Source: Fibrobacter sp.
GTDB taxonomy: Bacteria > Fibrobacterota > Fibrobacteria > Fibrobacterales > Fibrobacteraceae
Direction: 5' to 3'
NCBI GenBank assembly: GCA_017965445.1
Contig: JAGCPZ010000009.1
Location: 17,556 to 81,555 of the forward strand
Length of the DNA stretch: 64,000 nucleotides
Shown in pieces: positions 1-7,050 of this stretch. The notes under the pieces are model-generated. The model did not search any database, was not told where the DNA came from, and saw only the letters and a list, made by a program, of their open reading frames with translations. The translations under genes were made by a program, and so were the position numbers. The number at the start of each line of letters is the position of its first letter. Within the stretch, counting starts at the first letter, position 1.

Positions 1-751
1 CGTTCGAGGCCATTTCACCACAAAGACGGACATCCGTTACATTCCTAACAGAATTTTCCGTTTCGGCAAGCTTCATCTGTTCGACAATTTCATTAGCAAG
101 AATCGGATAAGCCGTATCCTCAGTCTTCCCGACCATCGAAAGAGTAGAAACGCAGCGCAGCGCCAACAGTTCGTCGCGGCGCATCCACATCAACGTGACG
201 CCGGAGAAGTCCGCCTTCACGACGCATACGGCATCCTTGATTTTTTCGCCTACGTCCATGACGTTCAAAAGCGACAGCACATCGACTTCCATGGACTTCG
301 GAGAGAGCACACGAGAACGGAAACCTTTGCGCAAGGCATCGACCCACTCCTTGCGAACCGCCATCACAAGTTCGTTATAGCCCAGGGTGTCATCGCCGCT
401 CAACGTCTTGGAATCGACAATATAGGCCCCGACTTCCGCATTGGTAAACAGTTCGAGATACCAAGTCAAATACTGTTCCTTGCTCGTAGCGGCCTCTGGC
501 GGGACATAGACCTTGCGGATAATCGACATCGTCGCAGGCATCGTCACCGATGTCGCCACGATATTTTCAATATGGTTTTCATCGATCCACTGCTGGAGCG
601 TGTTTTCGAAAAGGAATATATCGTAAATGGGGTTGCACTCCGTCGGAAGGACGGCGGTCTTAAGAACCATTTTCTCGGATGGATCCACGAGGGCCACCTT
701 CATGGAGGTGTCGCTCACTTCAATGCCTAGATATAACTTCGTACCACTCAT
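1..751 (-). CDS. PilM-like actin-fold protein, 3' end outside the window
   Basis: The frame reads without a stop from an ATG at 751 to the left edge, giving about 250 residues; the C-terminus is missing. The N-terminus (YLGIEVSDTSMKVALVD, residues 7-23) has the layout of the phosphate-1 loop of actin-like ATPases, and the spacing of the following beta strands fits the PilM/PilM_2 family, the cytoplasmic ring protein that links type IV pilus or competence-pilus inner-membrane proteins to the PilB motor. A ComEA-like gene lies directly upstream on the same strand (34-base gap), and a PilB-like ATPase lies about 6 kb away, which supports a pilus or DNA-uptake role. A GspL-type secretion protein or another actin-fold protein is possible. 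The family call is by eye. Confidence 0.55.
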   Translation of the reverse strand, partial: MSGTKLYLGIEVSDTSMKVALVDPSEKMVLKTAVLPTECNPIYDIFLFENTLQQWIDENHIENIVATSVTMPATMSIIRKVYVPPEAATSKEQYLTWYLELFTNAEVGAYIVDSKTLSGDDTLGYNELVMAVRKEWVDALRKGFRSRVLSPKSMEVDVLSLLNVMDVGEKIKDAVCVVKADFSGVTLMWMRRDELLALRCVSTLSMVGKTEDTAYPILANEIVEQMKLAETENSVRNVTDVRLCGEMASN

Positions 752-785
752 AAAAAACACTTATGTAAAGTTTTATATCCTAAAA

Positions 786-1301
786 CTAATCAAAAATTAT
801 CGATTGTAACATGTTTTCAAGTTTTTTCTTTCCAATTCCATGCACTTTTTTGAGGTCAGAAGGCCCTTTGAACGGTCCAAATGTGTTCCTGTGCACAATA
901 ATTTTCTCCGCAAGCTTGGGTCCGACCCCTTTCAAGGCGCATAAATCTTCGGCACTTGCCGTATTGATGTGAAGCGGGAGCGAGACCGCCTTTTTCGGTT
1001 TCGGGTGGTGTCCGCGATGTTCAAACGAAGTCGAATCGGTCGAATTGTCCAACGGGGCAAGGCCCGCAGAGTCACTTACTTTGTCTAGACTCATGACAAG
1101 ACCCGCTCCAGCATCCGCCCCCGCAACCGCAGGTAACGGCGCGATTTCAGATGCAGGTGGAGACGCATTCGCGACCACGATAGCATCGCCGACCTCGAAC
1201 GACTCGATGGACGGAAGCCCCCATGGGAGATAGCGGATAACAAGACCAATTGTAAAGAGGATTATTGCGAGTTTGAGTATTCTTTTTTCAGATGCGTTCA
1301 T
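786..1301 (-). CDS. comEA: ComEA-like helix-hairpin-helix DNA-binding protein
   Basis: About 171 residues. A single hydrophobic segment near residues 7-25 (LKLAIILFTIGLVI) anchors the protein in the inner membrane. A Ser/Pro/Ala-rich periplasmic linker follows. The C-terminal 60 residues carry two helix-hairpin-helix motifs (LHINTASAEDLCALKGVGPK and GPSDLKKVHGIGKKKL), typical of ComEA, which binds incoming double-stranded DNA in the periplasm during transformation. I chose the ATG at 1301 because GAAAAGG precedes it and it clears the kdsB stop at 1310; an ATG at 1322 would overlap kdsB by 13 bases and has no ribosome site. The PilM-like gene follows downstream. Short HhH proteins of unknown role share this architecture, so competence is inferred. 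Confidence 0.72.
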   Translation of the reverse strand: MNASEKRILKLAIILFTIGLVIRYLPWGLPSIESFEVGDAIVVANASPPASEIAPLPAVAGADAGAGLVMSLDKVSDSAGLAPLDNSTDSTSFEHRGHHPKPKKAVSLPLHINTASAEDLCALKGVGPKLAEKIIVHRNTFGPFKGPSDLKKVHGIGKKKLENMLQSIIFD

Positions 1302-1309
1302 TGCCTTTT

Positions 1310-2035
1310 CTAAAGGGAACATCTAGATAAAGGATTTAGCAAACGATCTAATAAAATTTTCTCGACGTGGGTCGCGTCCGAGGGAACGTCCACCGAGATG
1401 CTCGGGTAAGCGCTCTGGACTATGCGGATGGGGCGACGCCCAAGGATTCGCATCTGTTCCAACGAACGCTCCAGCTCTATTTTACTCTGCGGAAGCGAGG
1501 CAAACTCGTCGCGGGCTTCGCGGGAGTAAGCGTAGATGCCCTGGTGCTGGAACCAGCGGTTCGATTCTGCAGGCGGCACCGACCTTGTAAAGTCGATAGC
1601 CTCGCCATCGCGAACGAGCACTTTCACGACGGTCTTAAGTTCTGCTTCTGCAGGGTTCAGCGGGCATGCCACTGTCACCCAGCAGTTAGGATGCTCCGAA
1701 AGGTCTTTAGCGACATCGCGGAGCACCGAAGGTTCTACAAGCGGTTCGTCACCCTGAAGATTCACGACCAGGTCGAGACCGAGCTTTTGGGCTGCCTCAG
1801 CCACGCGGTCGGAACCTGTAGCGCATTCACCCGTCATTACGCAGTCAAAGCCAGCCGCCGTGACCACCGCCTCGATTGCCGGGGAATCTGTGGCGCATAC
1901 GATATGCTCGAAGCAACCGGCAAGCAGCGCACGTTCCATCGTGCGAACAATCATCTCCTTGCCGTTGAGTTTCAGGAGCGGTTTTCCCGGAAAACGGGAC
2001 GACCCCATGCGGGCCGGAACAATGCAGCTGACCAT
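1310..2035 (-). CDS. kdsB: 3-deoxy-manno-octulosonate cytidylyltransferase (CMP-Kdo synthetase)
   Basis: 241 residues, slightly shorter than the usual 245-255. The enzyme activates Kdo with CTP to CMP-Kdo for lipopolysaccharide inner-core synthesis in the cytoplasm. The N-terminal nucleotide-binding signature CIVPARMGSSRFPGKPL (residues 4-20), the VNLQGDEPLVEP block with its metal-binding Asp, and the late HQGIYAYSRE motif all match KdsB. No clear Shine-Dalgarno sequence precedes the ATG at 2035. It lies between gatC and the comEA-like gene, all on one strand. Its presence implies a Kdo-containing LPS, in line with the LptD-like gene at 21838-24366. Confidence 0.93.
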   Translation of the reverse strand: MVSCIVPARMGSSRFPGKPLLKLNGKEMIVRTMERALLAGCFEHIVCATDSPAIEAVVTAAGFDCVMTGECATGSDRVAEAAQKLGLDLVVNLQGDEPLVEPSVLRDVAKDLSEHPNCWVTVACPLNPAEAELKTVVKVLVRDGEAIDFTRSVPPAESNRWFQHQGIYAYSREARDEFASLPQSKIELERSLEQMRILGRRPIRIVQSAYPSISVDVPSDATHVEKILLDRLLNPLSRCSL

Positions 2036-2132
2036 ATTGGAAATTCGCGAAATGGCGCAACTGGGTTTCGCGGAAGTACGCTAAAACGCCCAAAGCGCAG
2101 GGATGCTGTAAAAGCACGCAAAAACGCGCCGA

Positions 2133-2414
2133 CTACATCACCTTCGGGATGGCGAAGTGGTCGTTTTCGACAGCCGGAGCGTTTGCGAAAGCCTGTTCGA
2201 GCGTAAAGCCCTGCACCGGCACGTCTTCGCGGAGGATGGTCGCGCCGTTTTCGACAGCGGTCATCGGTTCCACGTTCGAAAGGTCCAAAGCCTTCAATGC
2301 TTCGAGATGGTCGAGCATCTTGTCCAAGTGACCCTTGATTGACGGAATATCTTCTTCTGCAATGCTCAGGCGAGACAACTTCGCGAGTTTCAAAACTTCT
2401 TCACGTTCAAGCAT
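2133..2414 (-). CDS. gatC: Aspartyl/glutamyl-tRNA amidotransferase subunit C
   Basis: 93 residues, the normal size for GatC, the small subunit that stabilises the GatA-GatB amidotransferase making Gln-tRNA(Gln) or Asn-tRNA(Asn) from the misacylated precursors. The N-terminal helix LKLAKLSRLSIAEEDI, the central KMLDHLEAL helix and the NVEPMTAV and LREDVP segments are the family's conserved blocks. GAGG sits 7 bases before the ATG. gatA and gatB are not in the window. kdsB starts 97 bases downstream, so the two may share a transcript. Confidence 0.9.
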   Translation of the reverse strand: MLEREEVLKLAKLSRLSIAEEDIPSIKGHLDKMLDHLEALKALDLSNVEPMTAVENGATILREDVPVQGFTLEQAFANAPAVENDHFAIPKVM

Positions 2415-2453
2415 AAAAACCTCTTTTTTACAGGATGCAAGATAGAAAAATTA

Positions 2454-2484
2454 AGTAGGAAGTAGGAAGTAGGAAGTAGGAAGT
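2454..2484. repeat. 7-base tandem repeat, four copies of AGTAGGA
   Basis: Four perfect direct copies of AGTAGGA plus a partial fifth, between the gatC start and the stop of the small Rpn-like gene. It belongs to a set of 7-base-period arrays found at eight or more other places in the window (see findings). Confidence 0.95.
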
Positions 2485-2493
2485 TACGCAGTT

Positions 2494-2781
2494 TTACTTC
2501 GTCAAGACTAGCTCCTTGGAGAGCCTGCTTTGCCGAAGAGCGTCAAGCCTAGCCTCCATTTCTGCAATTTGCTCTTCGGACATGCCCATTTCTCGTAGGA
2601 CTTTTTGAGTGTCGGTACGATTCTGAACAATTTCGGCTTCAGCATTTTCAGCCTTTTGACGTTCTGCTTCGGCCTTTTGACGTTCCGCTTCGGCTCTTTG
2701 ATCGGCTTCGGCAATCCGTTGGCGGAAAACATCGCCGGCGCTGACAAATCCGTACTTTTGCCCAATGCTTTTGAATGCCAT
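2494..2781 (-). CDS. Stand-alone copy of the Rpn C-terminal domain (small protein)
   Basis: 95 residues from the ATG at 2781. Residues 1-34 are almost identical to the part of the neighbouring Rpn nuclease starting at its Met239 (MAFKSIGQKYGFVSAGDVFR and the following IAEADQRAEAERQKAE). An Ala/Glu/Lys/Gln-rich coiled coil follows, and then a C-terminal tail that differs from the parent. AGGAG lies 6 bases before the ATG, which decides this start over a TTG two codons earlier. Upstream of the start, about 12 further codons still match the parent before an in-frame TGA, so this is a tandem partial duplication that kept exactly the internal start and ribosome site. In E. coli, small proteins made from inside rpn genes act as antitoxins of the full-length nuclease; that role here is inference. 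It could instead be a decaying fragment. Confidence 0.65.
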   Translation of the reverse strand: MAFKSIGQKYGFVSAGDVFRQRIAEADQRAEAERQKAEAERQKAENAEAEIVQNRTDTQKVLREMGMSEEQIAEMEARLDALRQSRLSKELVLTK

Positions 2782-2840
2782 GTTCAACTCCTGTAGAACA
2801 CCATTTCCTAAAAATAAGTATGACTTTCAGAATCAGCCGA

Positions 2841-3077
2841 TTATTGCCTTTCCGCTAGAATTTGTTCCTTGGAATAGCCGAAGTAAGCCATCGCGTTCTC
2901 AACAGAAATGACACCGTCACGCACCAGTTTCTTGGCTGTATTGAGCTTTTCCGCTTCAGCATTTTCAGCCTTTTGACGTTCTGCTTCGGCTCTTTGATCG
3001 GCTTCAGCAATCTGTTGGCGGAAAACATCGCCAGCGCTGACGAATCCGTATTTCTGTCCAATGCTTTTGAATGCCAT
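2841..3077 (-). CDS. Possible nested ORF inside the Rpn gene (internal start at Met239)
   Basis: In frame with the nuclease, the ATG at 3077 is preceded by AAGGAG at 3084-3089 with a 6-base spacer, as good a ribosome site as any in the window. Translation would give a 78-residue protein equal to the C-terminal domain. The downstream duplicate at 2494-2781 keeps the same start and a very similar ribosome site. This layout matches the short intragenic products of E. coli rpn genes, which inhibit the long form. Whether this one is made is not visible from sequence, since the same bases also encode Lys-Glu of the long form. Confidence 0.5.
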   Translation of the reverse strand: MAFKSIGQKYGFVSAGDVFRQQIAEADQRAEAERQKAENAEAEKLNTAKKLVRDGVISVENAMAYFGYSKEQILAERQ

Positions 3078-3791
3078 GTTCAACTCCTTCAGAACATCAT
3101 TACCAAGGTACTCATTCAAATATAGACTAATCTTGTTCAGCAAACAAGAGAGCTCGTTGCGCGGTAATTTCTGCAATTTGGGCACGAACTGGCGGAACAC
3201 ATCAAGAAAAGCGTCCTTGTCGTAGGCATGTACCATTGCCGCTATTCCTAGGCCAGTCACCGCATCTTCACAAGCAAGACAATCGCTGTCTGGAATGTCG
3301 GACATGTTCACGAACGCACAGCGGAACGGCAACACCATGCCATGAAAATACTTGGGATAGTCCTTTTCGAGCATTTCCAACGGGTTCCAGTTTTCGCGCC
3401 CGTTATAGAATATGATTGCCATCGTCGGGAGTCCATCAAAAAGGCGGCCTTCGTCGAAGCGTTTCATTACGGAGCGTACATAACGCGCAAGCTGATTAAA
3501 CGAGTCAGCGTCACGGCCGGACTTGTGTTCTACGAGGATTCCCACAAATACGGGCGCTCCCGTAGCGACGTTCACGCGGAAAGCCAAATCCGCGTCACCC
3601 GTCTCGTACACCTCGGAATACGAATCCGGAATACGCACAAGCGTGTCCAAATTTACCGCAGCAAGGAAATCAGCAACATCAACATTTACTTTCCCCGCAA
3701 GTTCAAGCAGCAGCCTGAGATGATTTGTATCTGCGAACAACCAACGGAAAAAAGCATCGTGAGGCTTTTTCGCCTCCTGTTTTTCTTCCAT
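2841..3791 (-). CDS. Rpn family PD-(D/E)XK nuclease (transposase_31/YhgA-like)
   Basis: 316 residues. The N-terminus (DAFFRWLFADTNHLRLLLEL, residues 12-31) and the nuclease core match the Rpn family of DNA endonucleases. Candidate catalytic residues are Asp68 (in DADLAF), Glu88 and Lys90 (in VEHKSG), and Gln100 (in NQLARYV). The last 80 residues hold MAFKSIGQKYGF and an Ala/Glu/Gln/Lys-rich coiled coil. AAAGG precedes the ATG. Members of the family promote recombination when overproduced, and E. coli members have been linked to phage defence. A partial duplicate of the 3' end lies directly downstream. It is not an active transposon: no terminal repeats are seen. Confidence 0.85.
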   Translation of the reverse strand: MEEKQEAKKPHDAFFRWLFADTNHLRLLLELAGKVNVDVADFLAAVNLDTLVRIPDSYSEVYETGDADLAFRVNVATGAPVFVGILVEHKSGRDADSFNQLARYVRSVMKRFDEGRLFDGLPTMAIIFYNGRENWNPLEMLEKDYPKYFHGMVLPFRCAFVNMSDIPDSDCLACEDAVTGLGIAAMVHAYDKDAFLDVFRQFVPKLQKLPRNELSCLLNKISLYLNEYLGNDVLKELNMAFKSIGQKYGFVSAGDVFRQQIAEADQRAEAERQKAENAEAEKLNTAKKLVRDGVISVENAMAYFGYSKEQILAERQ

Positions 3792-3983
3792 AAAATATCC
3801 TTTCTCTTTTGAAAGAAATTTTCATAAAAGCAAATGATTTAAGAAAGGATATAGATAACGATATAATAAATTCAGCCCATCAGAACTGATTGGTTATAAT
3901 CTAACAAAGTCGTTCAAGAAAAACAAGAGGTTGTTTCGTTTTTTGTTTATTTTGTCAACAACAGTTAGCAAAATAAAAAGGAG

Positions 3984-4005
3984 ATGCCCCGTCGGAGCGG
4001 GGCAT
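3984..4005. repeat. Palindromic repeat, family 'GATGCCC...GGGCATGAC'
   Basis: ATGCCCC and GGGGCAT form a 7-base stem (8 with a G-C extension) in the 294-base gap between the helicase gene and the Rpn gene. Copies of the same family occur at 6945-6965 and 19259-19280, with the same flanks GGAG and GAC. The rest of the gap is AT-rich and holds no gene I can support. Confidence 0.8.
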
Positions 4006-4085
4006 GACATGCAAGGTTAGACTGCACAAAGCGACTTTGTCGCGATTATTTCAATTCCTAACTCCGCTTTTCGAATTCCTAATTA

Positions 4086-6626
4086 CTATCCAATCACTTC
4101 CAGTGCGGCGTACTTGAGGATAATGGTCCTATTCATGTTGTCGCGGTCAAAACGCACATCAACGCGGGCATTTTCGCCGTTGCCGTAAGCCTTGACAATG
4201 ACACCATTGCCGTATTTGGAATGGCGAACACGAGCACCGACGTGGTACGGATTCTGATTCACATCTTGACTGTATTCGTCATAAACGACACGCGGACCGC
4301 TTGGAACAGCGAGCTTTGCCGGAGCCACCTTAATCGGATTTCGATAGACGATATGCTTGTCGTTCTTTTTGATTGAAGCAGGCACCGCCGCCGGGCGAGA
4401 ACCATAAGAGCCGTATGAAGAACCGCCATAACTGCCGGAGCCGCTACGCGAGCCATACGAGTTTCCGCTGTACGAGCGGTTTCCGTAAGACCCGGATGAG
4501 CCCGAATTGTCATAAGACCGCGACGAGCCATAGGAACCGCTTCCATACGATGAACTGGAACGTGTATTTCCGACAAAAGAGGGAACCGACGGACGCGTGT
4601 TCAAGCACGGCGTAAAGTCAACGACGGACGGATCCAATTCCTTGAGGAATCGGGACGGTGCAAACGGACGGATATTGCCTTGAAAGAACCTTCGTTCGGC
4701 ATGGTACAGATAAAGTTTCTTTTCGGCACGGGTACAGCCCACGTAGAACAGGCGGCGTTCTTCTTCCATCTGCTCGTTGATTTCGGCCATCGAGAGCATC
4801 GACGTTCCACGCACCAGTGGGAAGATTTCGTCATCGCAGCCCGCAATATGCACCGTGTTGAATTCAAGGCCCTTTGCCATGTGGATTGTCATGAGCGTCA
4901 CAAGGCCCTTCGACGTATCGACCTTCTTGTCGCCATCCGTCAAAAGCGAAATATCCTGCAAGAAAGCATCAAGCGTTGCGCCAGGATGGTCTTCATCAAA
5001 TTCGCGGATGGCGTTAATCATTTCGTCCAAGTTTGCGATGCGTTCGTCAGCCGTAATTTCGTCTTCTTTGCGCAAGAATTCCTTGTAGCCCGTTTCATTG
5101 ATAATAGTCTCGGCAAGAATCGGGAGCGGAGTTTCGCCGGAATTCATCATGTTCTTCCAGCGAATCACAAGGTCGGTAAAGCCTTTGAGCTTCGGAGCGC
5201 CACGCCCCGTGCCGTTCGCTTCGAGGAGTAAATTGTCCCACAGCGAACCCTCGCCCGCCTTCACCTTGGCGAGCACGCCTTCGACAGTTGTCTTGCCGAT
5301 GGCACGCGGCGGCGTATTGATAATGCGCAAATACGCAGCATCGTCTTTTTCGTTCGCCAACACACGTAAATACGCAAGAATATCCTTGATTTCCTTGCGG
5401 TCCCAGAACCTCGTTCCGCCAAAAATCACCGATGGGATGCGCAAATCGTTGAGCGCCTTTTCAAGCACGCGTGACTGGGCGTTCGTGCGGTAGAAAACAG
5501 CCGTCTTGGCATAAAAATCAGGCCCCGCCTGCGCAATCGTCTTTGCGATGTTCGAAGCCTCGGAACGGTCATCCTCAAAATAACGCACGTGAATGAGCTC
5601 GCCCGCCTCTTCCTTGGAATAAACGACCTTCTGCATTTCAGCAGGGCGAACGTTATGCGCAATCACGGAACCCGCGCCTTTCACGATATTCGCGGTCGAG
5701 CGGTAATTGCGTTCAAGCTTTACAATCGTCACTGGAGCAAAATCGCGGTGGAAATTGCGGATAATCTTGATGTTCGCGCCACGCCAACCATAAATACTTT
5801 GGTCGTCATCACCCACCACCGTCACATTCTTCGTCTCTGGATTGATAAGCAATTTCAAAAGTTCATACTGAACATCGTTCGTATCTTGATACTCATCGAC
5901 CACGACGTACTGGAACTGGCGTCTCAGCTGTCTCACAAGTTCCGGCACCATCTGCAACATACGAACCGTATTGAACAGCAAGTCATCGAAGTCCATCGCG
6001 TTCGATTCCGTAAGCTTTTTCTGGTAAGCCGCATAATAGCGGGCCTTACGTTCTTCGTCTGCAAATTCTGCGTTCATTGCCGCAATTTCCGGCGTCTGCA
6101 AAGTCGCCTTGTCACCCTTGTACAAAATTGTATTCTTGTAACGCGAAATCGCTCCATGAACCTTTTTCAGTTCAGCAGCATCGTAATCTTCACCCAAATC
6201 GTCCTTCAAGATTTCCTTGAGAATTCGCTTCTGGTCATCGTCATCGTAAATGGAAAAATTTGCATCGAACCATTTGCCGCCAAGCGCCTGAATCACAAAA
6301 TCTTTTGCAAGGCAGAGTTTCAACAACTTAAGACAAACAGAATGGAACGTACCCATCCACATAAAAGGCAAGCGGTTATTCAGAAGTTTCTGGATACGGT
6401 CCTTCATCTCGCGAGCAGCCTTGTTCGTAAACGTCACTGCCAAAACGCGATTGGATTCTACATTGTGAAACGAAACCAAATGGGCAATCTTGTAGGTAAT
6501 GCAACGCGTTTTTCCCGAACCTGCGCCCGCCAAAATCAGCATCGGGCCATTAATCTTTTTGGCGGCTGAGGCCTGTTCCGGGTTCAACTCTTTATCTAAA
6601 ACACTACCATCTACAATATTTGCCAT
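4086..6626 (-). CDS. pcrA: UvrD/PcrA-type ATP-dependent DNA helicase
   Basis: 846 residues, longer than typical PcrA (about 720-750). A superfamily 1A 3'-5' helicase that unwinds DNA in repair and clears replication obstacles. Walker A AGAGSGKT is at residues 33-40; VVDEYQDTN (Walker B), VVGDDDQSIYGWRGA, LERNYRS, TIHMAKGLEF and EERRLFYVGCTRA follow in normal order. Residues about 689-745 form a Ser/Tyr/Gly-rich low-complexity stretch with repeated SYG triplets. A folded C-terminal piece follows (GARVRHSKYGNGVIV, about residues 797-811) resembling the small barrel that in PcrA/UvrD binds RNA polymerase. The extra length lies in this insert. Confidence 0.93.
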   Translation of the reverse strand: MANIVDGSVLDKELNPEQASAAKKINGPMLILAGAGSGKTRCITYKIAHLVSFHNVESNRVLAVTFTNKAAREMKDRIQKLLNNRLPFMWMGTFHSVCLKLLKLCLAKDFVIQALGGKWFDANFSIYDDDDQKRILKEILKDDLGEDYDAAELKKVHGAISRYKNTILYKGDKATLQTPEIAAMNAEFADEERKARYYAAYQKKLTESNAMDFDDLLFNTVRMLQMVPELVRQLRRQFQYVVVDEYQDTNDVQYELLKLLINPETKNVTVVGDDDQSIYGWRGANIKIIRNFHRDFAPVTIVKLERNYRSTANIVKGAGSVIAHNVRPAEMQKVVYSKEEAGELIHVRYFEDDRSEASNIAKTIAQAGPDFYAKTAVFYRTNAQSRVLEKALNDLRIPSVIFGGTRFWDRKEIKDILAYLRVLANEKDDAAYLRIINTPPRAIGKTTVEGVLAKVKAGEGSLWDNLLLEANGTGRGAPKLKGFTDLVIRWKNMMNSGETPLPILAETIINETGYKEFLRKEDEITADERIANLDEMINAIREFDEDHPGATLDAFLQDISLLTDGDKKVDTSKGLVTLMTIHMAKGLEFNTVHIAGCDDEIFPLVRGTSMLSMAEINEQMEEERRLFYVGCTRAEKKLYLYHAERRFFQGNIRPFAPSRFLKELDPSVVDFTPCLNTRPSVPSFVGNTRSSSSYGSGSYGSSRSYDNSGSSGSYGNRSYSGNSYGSRSGSGSYGGSSYGSYGSRPAAVPASIKKNDKHIVYRNPIKVAPAKLAVPSGPRVVYDEYSQDVNQNPYHVGARVRHSKYGNGVIVKAYGNGENARVDVRFDRDNMNRTIILKYAALEVIG

Positions 6627-7050
6627 CCTGCACCTCTAGTCGATATACAGATGTGCAATATAGTAATTAGTAGGAAGTTAGACAAATGCGTAGGCCGAGC
6701 GTCGCGGCCAAGCTTGCTTGGACATGACCGAGGCCAGCATTAAACGCCGTTGGCGTTCGTGGCTGCGATTATGACATATCAAAATACAAGTATTCTGCTG
6801 CGTCATAACCTTGCGCACTATTGGGACTTGAGCATAGCGAGAGTACAAGTTAGAAGTAGACAGAGGAAAGAGTCATCCTGAGCGAAGGGCTTCGCCCGAA
6901 GTCGAAGGATCCAGTTAAGGTTTAGGCTCTTATAAAAACAGGAGATGCCCGATCAAGTCGGGCATGACAGGACGAAAAGTCCCGGATGGTTCGGCAAGCT
7001 CACCAACCTTAGTCCGGAATGACAAGGCAAAAATTTCTATAACCTAGCGA
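6627..7050. repeat. Repeat-rich intergenic region without a gene
   Basis: 424 bases composed largely of dispersed repeats. 6663-6683 is a short 7-base-period array. 6700-6780 holds small inverted repeats (GCGTCGCGGCC, CGCCGTTGGCG). 6872-6914 is a copy of the 'CATCCTGAGCGAAG...GAAGGATCC' family with an inner GGGCTTCGCCC hairpin. 6945-6965 is an ATGCCCGA/TCGGGCAT palindrome. 6988-7008 (GGTTCGGCAAGCTCACCAAC) matches a segment near 47328-47348 in the opposite orientation. No coding frame here looks real. Confidence 0.8.

Noticed and set aside
2454..2484. Heptamer arrays as CRISPR
   Set aside because: Units are 7 bases without spacers, and no cas genes are seen.
2841..3791. Rpn gene as an active insertion sequence
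   Set aside because: No terminal inverted repeats or target duplications are visible; the 'transposase_31' label is historical for this nuclease family.
6945..6965. Palindrome as the pilB terminator
   Set aside because: No T-run follows on the minus strand, and the element recurs elsewhere as a dispersed repeat.
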